From NCBI RefSeq assembly GCF_030020805.1, contig NZ_CP125098.1, forward strand, positions 1,034,001 through 1,098,000: a DNA stretch of 64,000 nt, given 5' to 3'. Shown in pieces: positions 18,244 through 26,379 of this stretch (positions are counted from its first letter, which is position 1; every line of letters begins with the position of its first letter). Made by a program: the position numbers and the translations under genes. The DNA comes from Paenibacillus sp. RC67 (GTDB taxonomy: Bacteria; Bacillota; Bacilli; Paenibacillales; NBRC-103111). Under the pieces are notes generated by a model. The model was not told where the DNA came from, did no database searches, and worked only from the letters and a program-made list of their open reading frames with translations.

Positions 18244-18909
18244 ATGAAGAAGAATTGGCGAAACCGAAACAATAACCGAAATGTAGCTCTGATTTTGATC
18301 GGAGTCGGGATTTACTTGCTTCTCGATAACCATTTCGGCTTTTTCACCGTGTTGGCTCTTTTATTTATACTTTTCGGCATTAATAAAATCCGAAACGCGT
18401 CTGTACGTAAAGGGTATATATTTATCGGAATTGGATTGGTCATACTGATTGGAGGGAATCTCTCTCTGTTATTAGCGGTTGTGCTGATTTCTCTAGGTTT
18501 CTTTTATATTCGGTCCAAACAGCTTCAGCGGGGAGACGATTATGTCAGGAAGCAGAGCTTGATTGAAAGCATTCGTTGGGGAAGAGAGCCATGGGTGCTG
18601 CGCAGCAGCTCCATATGGAACGTGCTCGGCGAGCTGCAGATTGATTTGACCTATGCCATTCCTGAGGAGCAGGAAACAACGATTGTGCTTCAGGGCGTCA
18701 TTGCAGACGTCGATATTATCGTTCCTGAAGATATGGGCGTATCGGTAACTTCTTCAGTCTTGTTCGGGCAATCCGATATCGGACCGCTTAAGGAAGCGGG
18801 TGCTTTAAATAAAACTGTATGGCAGTCCCATAACTACGAGACCGCGGATACCCGAGTGAAGCTGCTGATCTCTTATATCGTGGCTGATGTTGATATTAAA
18901 ATCGTGTAA
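18244..18909 (+). CDS. liaF: LiaF-like membrane regulator
   Basis: A 221-aa LiaF-type protein: four closely packed hydrophobic helices in residues ~10-95 and a soluble C-terminal beta-helix-like domain (ADVDIIVPEDMGVSVTSSVLFGQSDI). In Bacillus, LiaF inhibits LiaS until the envelope is damaged. GGGAGG precedes the ATG at 18244; 20 upstream in-frame codons have no support. liaS starts 69 bp after its stop. Confidence 0.88.
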   Translation: MKKNWRNRNNNRNVALILIGVGIYLLLDNHFGFFTVLALLFILFGINKIRNASVRKGYIFIGIGLVILIGGNLSLLLAVVLISLGFFYIRSKQLQRGDDYVRKQSLIESIRWGREPWVLRSSSIWNVLGELQIDLTYAIPEEQETTIVLQGVIADVDIIVPEDMGVSVTSSVLFGQSDIGPLKEAGALNKTVWQSHNYETADTRVKLLISYIVADVDIKIV

Positions 18910-18978
18910 TGCAACAAATGGACATATAGACCTCGTTAGTATGAATGACGGATTAGATCCAATTGGAGGCCGGGATGG

Positions 18979-20073
18979 ATGGAAGGGCATGATAAACGAC
19001 TGACCAACATGATATGGCGAAGCATGGGCGAGTCGATAATACTCAGCCTTCTTTTGTTTGGGGTCATCGTATACTTCCTGAGTTCCAATGGCTACATTAA
19101 TGAATTCAACACCTGGCAGGAAGGGGTTCGGCTCAGCCTGACGGTCATTGGGATCGTTACGGTTATCGGCGGCGCTTACGGGCTGTGGAACAGCAGCAAG
19201 ACCAAGCGGCGACTAGAGCTGCTTCGGGAAGTGATGATTTCTCTGGAAAAAGGGAATCTAAGCCGCAAGGTTCCCCCTTTGGGGGAAGATGAAATCGGTA
19301 GACTGGGAGAGCAGCTTAATCAAATTACGAAAAAGTGGGAAGAGCAAGTGACTTCCCTCCAGCGATTGTCGAGCAACAATGCACAGCTGGCGCAGAAAGC
19401 GAAATATTCCGCAATAGTGGAGGAACGGCAGCGGTTGGCGAGAGAGCTGCATGATGCCGTCAGCCAGCAATTGTTCGCCATCTCGATGACAGCAACTGCC
19501 GTTGGGAGGACCTTGGACAAGGATTTCGACAAAGCGTTGTTCGAGAAGGCTAAACGACAAATTCATCTGATTGAGGAAATGGCCTCTGTCGCCCAATCCG
19601 AAATGCGGGCGCTTCTCCTGCATTTACGTCCGGTGCATCTAGAAGGAAAGCGGCTGGCTGAAGGATTGCTTGAGCTGCTGCAAGAGCTGATGGCTAAGGT
19701 ACCTATGGAAATGGCTTGGGAACTAGAGGAAGATGTGAAGCTGCCCAAGGGCATCGAGGACCATTTGTTCCGGATTGTACAGGAAGCGATGTCCAATGCG
19801 CTGCGACATTCCAAGGCAACCAAGATGGAGGTTAGACTGACACAGCCTTCCAGCGACGCGATTCGACTGCTCATCCGTGATAACGGAGTCGGCTTCGACC
19901 TTGACGCGAAAAAACACGCTTCCTACGGAATTGTCACCATGAAGGAGCGAGTTAATGAAATCGGCGGTTCGTTGAATTTGATAACGGCCCCAGGTAAAGG
20001 AACAAGGATAGATATTCGGGTACCGATCTTGACGGAAGGGGGAGAATTGGATGGAGAACGAGATGGCGATTAA
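18979..20073 (+). CDS. liaS: LiaS-like sensor histidine kinase
   Basis: A 364-aa NarX/LiaS-type kinase: two transmembrane helices (~16-37 and ~50-70), HAMP domain, HisKA_3 dimerisation domain with [15 protein letters not shown] (His158), and ATPase domain with [12 protein letters not shown] and [10 protein letters not shown]. It responds to cell-envelope stress in its relatives. GGAGGC precedes the ATG. It overlaps liaR by 23 bases. Confidence 0.92.
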   Translation: MEGHDKRLTNMIWRSMGESIILSLLLFGVIVYFLSSNGYINEFNTWQEGVRLSLTVIGIVTVIGGAYGLWNSSKTKRRLELLREVMISLEKGNLSRKVPPLGEDEIGRLGEQLNQITKKWEEQVTSLQRLSSNNAQLAQKAKYSAIVEERQRLARELHDAVSQQLFAISMTATAVGRTLDKDFDKALFEKAKRQIHLIEEMASVAQSEMRALLLHLRPVHLEGKRLAEGLLELLQELMAKVPMEMAWELEEDVKLPKGIEDHLFRIVQEAMSNALRHSKATKMEVRLTQPSSDAIRLLIRDNGVGFDLDAKKHASYGIVTMKERVNEIGGSLNLITAPGKGTRIDIRVPILTEGGELDGERDGD

Positions 20074-20701
20074 AGTGCTGCTGGTCGATGACCACGAAAT
20101 GGTGCGGATAGGTCTGGCTGCTGTACTGAGCACGGAGGAAGATATTGAGGTCGTAGGTGAGGCCAGCAACGGTGCGGAGGGCATTCGTCTTGCTCAGGAA
20201 TATAAGCCTGACGTAGTTTTGATGGATTTGGTCATGGAAGGGATGGACGGGATCGAGACGACCCGGCGGCTTCTACAGCTGTATCCCGAATGCAAGGTGA
20301 TCGTGCTTACGAGTTTTTTGGATGATGAAAAAATGTACCCGGTAATAGAGGCGGGAGCCTTCAGTTACTTGCTGAAAACATCTCGTGCAGCAGAAATTGC
20401 GCAAGCGATCCGTGCAGCAGTGAAGGGTCAATCCATCCTGGAGTCTCAGGTTGCTTCCAAAATCATGAATCGTTTTCGCCAGCCAAAGGCTGCCGCTCCT
20501 GCCCATGAGGATTTGACGGAAAGAGAAATGGAAGTGCTGCGACTGATCGCGTCCGGTAAGTCGAATCAGGATGTGGCCGACGAGCTGTTCATCGGTATTA
20601 AAACGGTCAAATTCCATGTTACTAACATTCTCGCCAAGCTTGGTGTGGAGGATCGAACGCAGGCGGCTATTTATGCTTTTAAGAACGGTCTTGTGGATTA
20701 G
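20051..20701 (+). CDS. liaR: LiaR-like response regulator (NarL family)
   Basis: A 216-aa response regulator: receiver domain with DD at 13-14, phospho-acceptor Asp59 ([10 protein letters not shown]), and Lys near residue 109; LuxR-type HTH at ~150-210 ([25 protein letters not shown]). GGGGGAG precedes the ATG, inside the end of liaS. It likely controls the upstream pspA-pspC-pspA-liaF genes. Its 3' end overlaps the convergent TetR gene by 23 bases. Confidence 0.93.
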   Translation: MENEMAIKVLLVDDHEMVRIGLAAVLSTEEDIEVVGEASNGAEGIRLAQEYKPDVVLMDLVMEGMDGIETTRRLLQLYPECKVIVLTSFLDDEKMYPVIEAGAFSYLLKTSRAAEIAQAIRAAVKGQSILESQVASKIMNRFRQPKAAAPAHEDLTEREMEVLRLIASGKSNQDVADELFIGIKTVKFHVTNILAKLGVEDRTQAAIYAFKNGLVD

Positions 20702-21275
20702 CGGCTATACCGTCCCAATAGATACGCCACACGCCCTCCAATCGCTGTTCGAATTGAGGTCGGCCATAATAAAATAATTGGAGAAAGCAGCCGTCCATCA
20801 AGCATAGATAGGATGCCAGCAGCTCCTCAACGGGCTCATCGCGGATGAGTCCTTTTTGTATGCCTGTCGAAAAAATGTCCTGAAGCGGGGCCGTAAACAT
20901 ACTTTCGATGTCGATAAATTTTTGCTGAAGCCGTTCTTGGAGAAAGGTAGGAGGAAACAGCATGGCTCTGCGCAGGAAAGTGATTTTTTCTTCGCTTAAC
21001 ATATAATTGTCACAAGAGTCTTGAAGGATAGCAAACAGCTTTTCTTTAATGGAGTAGTCTTGGATAGACGCCAATAATTGACCGACACGAGCAGCATGCT
21101 CCTGGAGCAAATCTTCGAACAGCTTAAGAAACAAGTCTTCTTTGCTGCGAAAATGAGCATAAAGCGACGGTGTCTTAATGCCAACTTCCTTAGCAATTTC
21201 CGATAAAGGGGTGCCCTCATACCCGTTTCGCGCAAAGTGGCGTAAAGCAGCAGATTTAATCGTACTTGATGTCAT
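20679..21275 (-). CDS. TetR-family repressor
   Basis: A 198-aa TetR-family regulator. HTH at residues ~20-45 ([28 protein letters not shown]); the ligand-binding domain is not informative as to effector. GGAG precedes the ATG. Two 19-bp palindromes of the form RTGTTA-N7-TAACAY lie just upstream (21315 and 21379) and are probably its operators, giving autoregulation. The divergently arranged gene it would be expected to control is absent or decayed. Confidence 0.88.
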   Translation of the reverse strand: MTSSTIKSAALRHFARNGYEGTPLSEIAKEVGIKTPSLYAHFRSKEDLFLKLFEDLLQEHAARVGQLLASIQDYSIKEKLFAILQDSCDNYMLSEEKITFLRRAMLFPPTFLQERLQQKFIDIESMFTAPLQDIFSTGIQKGLIRDEPVEELLASYLCLMDGCFLQLFYYGRPQFEQRLEGVWRIYWDGIAANPQDRS

Positions 21276-21314
21276 TTATCAGAACTCCATTTCCTAATGA
21301 ATGATCGCTATAAT

Positions 21315-21333
21315 ATGTTATATATAATAACAT
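21315..21333. promoter_or_regulatory. TetR operator candidate 1
   Basis: Perfect-arm palindrome ATGTTATATATAATAACAT, 40 bp upstream of the tetR start. It shares the pattern RTGTTA-N7-TAACAY with the second site 64 bp away. Confidence 0.6.
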
Positions 21334-21378
21334 AAAAACAGCTGAATACAATAATGATCCCGCAATTCTTAAATAATT

Positions 21379-21397
21379 GTGTTACTATATATAACAC
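21379..21397. promoter_or_regulatory. TetR operator candidate 2
   Basis: Perfect-arm palindrome GTGTTACTATATATAACAC. An AAAGGGGAG site and a 31-codon frame starting at a GTG (21418) follow it on the plus strand. Confidence 0.6.
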
Positions 21398-21907
21398 TCG
21401 AAAGGGGAGTGATATTGTGAGATTAACAGGAATAAGGAGGGTGTTACACTCGCCTTTTAACAGCATTATGGTCATGAGGGCATACGTATCAAAGAGATTC
21501 GAGTTCATATAATAGAAGATAACTACGCAAAATCCAGATTGAAGTATTCAATCTTCTTGTTTACCTAAAAATGATGGGGAGAGAAGTTTACATATTCGGG
21601 GAGAGATTGGACAGTCTAGAGTTGACTTCCGAATGGTTGAGATGAGTCGTTGTTCGACAGCACATTTTCTACTATCCATTGTCGAATCTAATGAAAGCGG
21701 ATATTTTCATAGGGGCGCATGACGAAAAAAACGAAATGGTTCGACGCACTTTTATTATCTGTATAGGAAAGCTAAATCTTTGTCAGGATGCAGAATCAAA
21801 AAACGATTATTTCCGGGGAAATTGACAAAATACCCTATCACGTAAAAATGGCGCGGTTGACGCTTCAATGTGATGAATGAATAGCATAAAGATGGAAGAT
21901 AAAAGCA
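21398..21907 (+). other. apparent non-coding transcript or decayed TetR target
   Basis: 510 bp between the second operator and a strong terminator without a convincing gene. Only short frames are present: 31 codons from GTG 21418 after AAAGGGGAG, and 24-26 codon frames around 21571 and 21640. An inverted repeat TTCGACA/TGTCGAA lies near 21650-21690. It could be a small RNA, a set of micropeptides, or the wreck of an efflux gene. Confidence 0.4.
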
Positions 21908-21944
21908 GTCGTTTTCTTCAAAAATGAAGAAAACGACATTTTTT
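21908..21944 (+). terminator. strong rho-independent terminator
   Basis: 12-bp perfect stem GTCGTTTTCTTC (21908-21919) and GAAGAAAACGAC (21926-21937), 6-nt loop, then ATTTTTTT. It shows the region upstream is transcribed rightwards. Confidence 0.88.
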
Positions 21945-22067
21945 TGTGGATATAGAGTAAATGGTGAAAGAAAATTGCCTTTTGCTTCGTCTATATATGT
22001 AAGGATATAAATGTATGGAGATAAAGCAGTAGTGGTCAATCACAGCAGTCAAAAGGGGAGAGTAAGA

Positions 22068-22352
22068 ATGACTGTCCATATGCTCGAAGGCAAGAGGGAG
22101 TCAGCTCTGTCGGTTTGTAATAAGAAAACAGGTCTGCTCCGGCAATATGAAGATTACTGTTATCAAATAGCCTTTTACATGCTGAGGAATGAAGGGCAGG
22201 CAATGGAAGCGGCGCAGCAAGCACTTACATCTTTGTACAAGTGTCATGAGTGGTTTGAGCTGTCGGAAAGCGGAAGGCTGGCGAAGGTAAAGCATGCTGC
22301 CCTGATGCAATCGCTTGAAAGCAAAAAACGCGGCATGAGCCGCGCGTTATAA
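22068..22352 (+). CDS. small protein with sigma-70 region 2-like segment
   Basis: A 94-aa protein. YEDYCYQIAFYMLRNEGQAMEAAQQALTSLY resembles the region 2 helix of ECF sigma factors (Y..v...a..ml.n...AeD..Q..f...), but there is no region 4, so it is not a complete sigma factor. The ATG at 22068 follows AAAGGGGAG; the upstream in-frame ATG at 22011 has no ribosome site. It overlaps the convergent gene by 6 bases. Function unknown; it may be a truncated or repurposed sigma domain. Confidence 0.6.
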   Translation: MTVHMLEGKRESALSVCNKKTGLLRQYEDYCYQIAFYMLRNEGQAMEAAQQALTSLYKCHEWFELSESGRLAKVKHAALMQSLESKKRGMSRAL

Positions 22353-23066
22353 ATACTGATTAACAAGCATTCCGTTAAAGGAGATGGAAAAATAGGTATG
22401 AATCTTGCTGCGGTCCCATTGTCGGAAATGGTAATTCGTTATCGATTTGAATTTCGGTTGTTTTATGTCGAGAAGCTGCTCTGGCGGATGGGCAAGCAGT
22501 CGGCCTGCTGCGGATGATAAATTGGCTGCAAGCTCGCTTGTTCTCAGTGGGTTGAATAGATGCAGATCAATCAACTCGTACATCTGAGACGCAGCATCGT
22601 CCCGTTGTCGAATACCTGGCTGAGCTAATAATTCTGAATATGGTTTGCCCAGTGCTTCCTGAACTGTCTTGCTATTTATGTACTGGGAGGCTGAATCGAT
22701 AGCTTTATGGAGAGCGCTATAGTGTTGGATCAGCTCCTCAACTTGTAGTTGATGGGAGGTGGTCTCTTGTTCGTTTGCAGATAAGGAGGGATTGTTATCA
22801 GTTTCATCCTTTGGATCTGATTTGCCCCCTTGAGCCAACCCTTCAGCAGATTCTCTTAATTGAACAGCGGATAATAAAATCTGAGCCAACCCTTGCGCTG
22901 CTGCCTGAGCAAACGACTCAAAGTCATTTTGAATGGTAGGGGATGTTATCGATGGTGTGAAGGAGAAGGGCGTATGTCGAGAACGACGCTTCCATACTTC
23001 TTCCCTGGAATGCCACAGTGCGTTGGTACGGTATGTGCGAGCCACTTGAGATAGCTTGGTCAACAT
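22347..23066 (-). CDS. hypothetical protein
   Basis: A 239-aa soluble protein I do not recognise. Three parts: a basic Ser/Arg/Thr-rich N-terminus (TYRTNALWHSREEVWKRRSR), an acidic, helical central region with Gln- and Glu-rich stretches (~60-140), and a C-terminal part with ASQYINSKTVQEALGKPYS and HFRQWDRSKIHTYFSISF. No signal peptide or membrane helix. GGAGGTG precedes the ATG. It stands alone and is convergent with the sigma-like small gene. Confidence 0.65.
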   Translation of the reverse strand: MLTKLSQVARTYRTNALWHSREEVWKRRSRHTPFSFTPSITSPTIQNDFESFAQAAAQGLAQILLSAVQLRESAEGLAQGGKSDPKDETDNNPSLSANEQETTSHQLQVEELIQHYSALHKAIDSASQYINSKTVQEALGKPYSELLAQPGIRQRDDAASQMYELIDLHLFNPLRTSELAANLSSAAGRLLAHPPEQLLDIKQPKFKSITNYHFRQWDRSKIHTYFSISFNGMLVNQYL

Positions 23067-23143
23067 GCTTGAACACCTCCGCTTTCTTAAAGAAAATAGA
23101 TGGTTCCATTATACATAATGTTCCTTTTCTCGTAAATTAAAAC

Positions 23144-23173
23144 TTGACATAATTATTAACACTACTGTATGAT
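23144..23173 (+). promoter_or_regulatory. sigma-A promoter
   Basis: TTGACA (23144-23149), 18-nt spacer, TATGAT (23168-23173), leading into the 29-codon membrane peptide gene. Confidence 0.75.
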
Positions 23174-23206
23174 ATACAATTAACTTGGAAAAAGGGGCAT
23201 TTCGTC

Positions 23207-23296
23207 ATGGATTGGGTACAAACGGCCGTTATTGTGGTTGTCATTATCGTTTGCGTGCTGTTTCTTGCCTTCGTCGCTAAAAAGTATTTGAAATAA
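23207..23296 (+). CDS. 29-aa single-helix membrane peptide
   Basis: MDWVQTAVIVVVIIVCVLFL... followed by a basic end (AKKYLK): one transmembrane helix. AAAAAGGGG lies about 9 nt before the ATG and a near-consensus sigma-A promoter is 35 bp upstream, so it looks like a genuine gene despite its size. The function is unknown. Positive charges follow the helix, so the C-terminus is probably cytoplasmic. It could be a small regulator of a membrane protein, or a hydrophobic toxin; nothing in the sequence decides. Confidence 0.65.
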   Translation: MDWVQTAVIVVVIIVCVLFLAFVAKKYLK

Positions 23297-23357
23297 TAGC
23301 AGAGCTTATCGTCGCTTCATAGAATAAAGTAATTCTTTATTCCAGGAGGCGACGCCA

Positions 23358-23813
23358 GTGATCCGAAAACGAATTCCGCGTCAGGACGATAAAGTGATTT
23401 TGGAACTGGTAGAGCTGCTTTTATTGCCCTATGCGAGATTGACTCAACCGGATCTGCGTGTCACGCTTTCGGTGATAAGAGAGCGGATGAAGGGAAGCAG
23501 CACTTATGTCGCATCTTCAGGTGGCCGAGTGCCGAGCGGCTTTATTACGCTTCGCGAGGGCAGGGATGCAATGAGTATCGACATGCTTGCCGTTCATCCA
23601 AGAGCGCAGGGCAAAGGGATCGGTTCAAGGCTTATGGAACATGCGGAGCGATTCTCCGTGTTAGCCGGGAAGGATGAAATCCGGCTGTGGGTGGATGACA
23701 CTAATTCACAAGCACAGCGGTTCTATGCTTCCAAAGATTATGTACCGATTCAGTACAACAGCTTGATTCGCTGCTATCAATTATCAAAACGTCTCCAACT
23801 GAAGGAGAAATAA
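23358..23813 (+). CDS. GNAT-family N-acetyltransferase
   Basis: A 151-aa acetyltransferase with a single GNAT domain. The acetyl-CoA loop is MLAVHPRAQGKGIGSRLMEHAERF (residues ~77-100); LWVDDTNSQAQRFYASKDY is the typical C-terminal motif. GTG start after CCAGGAGG. Substrate unknown. A small inverted repeat (GAATAAAG/CTTTATTC) just upstream of the ribosome site could influence initiation. Confidence 0.88.
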   Translation: MIRKRIPRQDDKVILELVELLLLPYARLTQPDLRVTLSVIRERMKGSSTYVASSGGRVPSGFITLREGRDAMSIDMLAVHPRAQGKGIGSRLMEHAERFSVLAGKDEIRLWVDDTNSQAQRFYASKDYVPIQYNSLIRCYQLSKRLQLKEK

Positions 23814-23913
23814 CTCCATAAGCAAGGTCTTCGCTGTGAATGGGCGGGGCCTTTTTTACCACATAAGGAAGTTAGTTCACTAAAGCGTTTGCGTAGTGAA
23901 GGGGCTATTCCTA

Positions 23914-24066
23914 ATGGTGATATTAACCACCAGTGAAAAGGTCGCGCATCTATTTAAGGACATCGATGGACGGTTTGTTCTACATAAGGTATGGATTCGT
24001 TTTGAAAATCAAATTATAAGTCTCGGCGGCGGAGAGAGAAGGGTTCTCTCTTCCGCCGAAAATTAG
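23914..24066 (+). CDS. possible 50-aa small protein
   Basis: Frame MVILTTSEKVAHLFKDIDGR..., 50 codons, with GAAGGGG about 10 nt before the ATG. It has a mixed charged/hydrophobic composition like a folded protein. Its last 15 codons lie in a strong GC-rich hairpin that may be the terminator of the convergent gene. Homologues are unknown to me. Confidence 0.35.
   Translation: MVILTTSEKVAHLFKDIDGRFVLHKVWIRFENQIISLGGGERRVLSSAEN
24023..24059. terminator. strong interrupted hairpin
   Basis: TCGGCGG/CCGCCGA outer stem (24023-24029, 24053-24059) and AGAGAGAA/TTCTCTCT inner stem (24033-24040, 24044-24051). It lies 28 bp beyond the stop of the minus-strand gene and probably ends its transcript, though the T-tract is poor. 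Confidence 0.5.
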
Positions 24067-24086
24067 CCTTCTTGCAGCTTAGGAGC

Positions 24087-24425
24087 TTAGATCAATAAGA
24101 ACAGAAAGGCAATAAAGGCAAGATCCAATGCAAACTCTCCGCCGAAGGGAGAAAAACCGAACCCGAGGCCTGGATAAGCGGATACCGTTGCTTTCGTTTT
24201 GGCCTTGATTTTGGTCTTTTTAGATCTGAGGCTGCCGGATCTTTTGGAGCTCAATGTGCCGGTTGTTGTTTCGGCAGCAGCTACCTGTCTGTTCAAAATG
24301 AGCTTATCGTTGTCGTACTGGCTAAGAATACCCACCAATTCACTACCATCTCTTAAGATGATTAGAACAGGCTTGCCGTAATGCTCCCGGCACGTATCCT
24401 CGTTAATGGGATGAATATGTCTCAT
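24087..24425 (-). CDS. hypothetical protein with Sm-like N-terminal segment
   Basis: A 112-aa protein. Residues ~17-46 (GKPVLIILRDGSELVGILSQ, then YDNDKLILN) match the pattern of an Sm1 motif (beta strands with DG and G.L..YD...L.L), as in Hfq/LSm folds. A basic linker (SGSLRSKKTKIKAKTKA) follows, and then a Gly/Phe-rich part ending in a hydrophobic tail (LDLAFIAFLFLLI) that could be a membrane anchor. No Sm2 motif is visible. GGAGGTG precedes the ATG. Function unknown; a membrane-associated LSm-like or coat-type protein is possible. Confidence 0.6.
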   Translation of the reverse strand: MRHIHPINEDTCREHYGKPVLIILRDGSELVGILSQYDNDKLILNRQVAAAETTTGTLSSKRSGSLRSKKTKIKAKTKATVSAYPGLGFGFSPFGGEFALDLAFIAFLFLLI

Positions 24426-24625
24426 TGTGTCAACACCTCCGTCATCATGTACACTCTAGTCTATGCGCAATGTTTGTGTGCGTTTGGATAAAGGCCCAGA
24501 GGTTACGCGCCCAATTTACTTGACGAAAGCATTGAATCCTGAGCGAGATTTCGTTATGCTTATAGAGTTCCTAACTTTGATTAGTAAAAGCTACAAAAAA
24601 ATACATATGAAAGAATGATGAGAAG

Positions 24626-26146
24626 ATGACCAATACGGTATTTTTCCTTTTCGGAGCGACGGGCGATTTGGCCCGCCGCAAGCTGTACCCTGCAATTTAT
24701 AGCTTGTATCGCGAGCGTAAACTGGGAGATCGCTTTGCCGTGATCGGTTTGGCGAGACGTTCGAGAACCAATGAGCAATTTCGTGAGGATGTTCTGGATT
24801 CGATTAAAGAATTCGCGCGTTATAACGTAACGAAGGACGAGCAGTGGGAGTCCTTTGCGGAGCATTTCGAGTATATGCCTTTGGACATTAACAATCCTTC
24901 GGCGTTCAAGGAACTGCGTCAGGTAGCGGATCGACTTGACGAGAAGTTCGACGTAGGCGGCAATCGCTTGTTTTATTTGGCGCTGGCTCCTGAATTGTTC
25001 GGCAGCGTCTCCCATAACCTGCAAGCGGGCGGATTGCTCGAAACCCCAGGTTGGGCACGCCTTGTCATCGAGAAGCCTTTTGGCTACGATCTGCCGTCGG
25101 CAGAGAAGCTGAATGCGGAAATTCGACAAGTATTTGAAGAAAAGGATATTTACCGTATCGACCATTATCTTGGAAAAGAAATGGTTCAAAACATTAGCGT
25201 TGTTCGTTTTGCTAATGCATTTTTTGAGCCTCTATGGAACAATAAATACATTTCGAATATTCAGATCACATTGAGTGAGACCGTTGGCGTGGAAGAACGC
25301 GGGGGCTATTACGATCATTCCGGCGCTTTGCGGGATATGGGGCAGAACCATATGCTGCAAATGCTGGCCATGATGGCTATGGAGCCGCCTAGCCGTCTTT
25401 CGCCAGAAGATATTCGCGATGAGAAGGTAAAAGTATTCCGCTCGCTGCGCGGCTTCCAGACAGCAGCCGAAGCTCGGGCCAATACCGTTCGCGGACAATA
25501 TGTAGCGGGTACCAGCAAAGGCAAGCAGGTTCCGGGGTACCGTGAAGAGGATTCCGTCAATCCGGAATCGACGACGGAGACTTATTTTGCAGCACGTGTA
25601 TTCGTGGACAATTTCCGGTGGGCAGGCGTTCCTTTCTACATTCGTACAGGTAAAAGATTGCCTGTGAAAACGACGGAAGTTGTAGTCGAATTTAAAAACG
25701 TGCCTAATAATGTGTATTTGTCTAAAAAGCATAAGCTGGAGCCTAACCTTCTAGTGTTCCGAGTGAACCCGATGGAGGGTATCTACTTTAAAATGAACGC
25801 AATGCAGCCAGGGTCCGAAGGGACGATTGTACCTGTAGCCATGGATTTTTGCCAAAGCTGCCAAGTCGGCCTGAATACGCCGGAAGCTTACGAGCGACTG
25901 CTGCATGATGCCGCACGCGGAGATTCAACCTACTTCACCCGTTGGGATGAAGTGGCATTAGCTTGGAAATACGTCGACAAAATCGCTGCGGCATGGGGAG
26001 AGCGCACAGACAATCTGCAATTGTATCCTGCCGGAACCTGGGGACCCGAACAAGCTCAGAAGCTGTTGTCCGAGGATGGCTTCAAATGGTGGCCGGTTAA
26101 CGGTCAGGATGAGGGCGAAGTGGCTTGGGAATTTACACAGCGTTAA
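24626..26146 (+). CDS. zwf: glucose-6-phosphate 1-dehydrogenase
   Basis: A 506-aa full-length enzyme of the oxidative pentose phosphate pathway, oxidising glucose-6-phosphate with NADP+. N-terminal Rossmann motif FGATGDLARRKLYPA; active-site RIDHYLGKEMVQN (~residues 175-187); EKPFG; C-terminal region complete. The ribosome site is weak (GATGAGAAG directly before the ATG). It appears monocistronic and is followed by a strong terminator. Confidence 0.95.
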   Translation: MTNTVFFLFGATGDLARRKLYPAIYSLYRERKLGDRFAVIGLARRSRTNEQFREDVLDSIKEFARYNVTKDEQWESFAEHFEYMPLDINNPSAFKELRQVADRLDEKFDVGGNRLFYLALAPELFGSVSHNLQAGGLLETPGWARLVIEKPFGYDLPSAEKLNAEIRQVFEEKDIYRIDHYLGKEMVQNISVVRFANAFFEPLWNNKYISNIQITLSETVGVEERGGYYDHSGALRDMGQNHMLQMLAMMAMEPPSRLSPEDIRDEKVKVFRSLRGFQTAAEARANTVRGQYVAGTSKGKQVPGYREEDSVNPESTTETYFAARVFVDNFRWAGVPFYIRTGKRLPVKTTEVVVEFKNVPNNVYLSKKHKLEPNLLVFRVNPMEGIYFKMNAMQPGSEGTIVPVAMDFCQSCQVGLNTPEAYERLLHDAARGDSTYFTRWDEVALAWKYVDKIAAAWGERTDNLQLYPAGTWGPEQAQKLLSEDGFKWWPVNGQDEGEVAWEFTQR

Positions 26147-26197
26147 AGCTTAATCCTACTAATGATTGATTGAAGTGGCATAGAAGAGAGAAGATTG

Positions 26198-26232
26198 CAG
26201 GGCCGTACTTTTAACGGGTACGAGCCCTGTTT
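26198..26232 (+). terminator. terminator after zwf
   Basis: CAGGGCCGTAC (26198-26208) pairs with GTACG-A-GCCCTG (26218-26229), followed by TTTCTTT. Confidence 0.8.
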
Positions 26233-26379
26233 CTTTGTTGTTTTACAAAACTTGAGAAATGGCTATGAAAAAGTGTGCAACCAAACGGATAAACAGATAT
26301 AATAAAGAAACGCATTTCATGGTAAAATGAACGTTGAATAAATAGATAGCATGATCTCACCTCAGGGGGTATTAACAAC

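Noticed and set aside
21755..22039. 94-codon minus-strand frame
   Set aside because: It runs through a perfect plus-strand terminator and has no ribosome site; probably chance.
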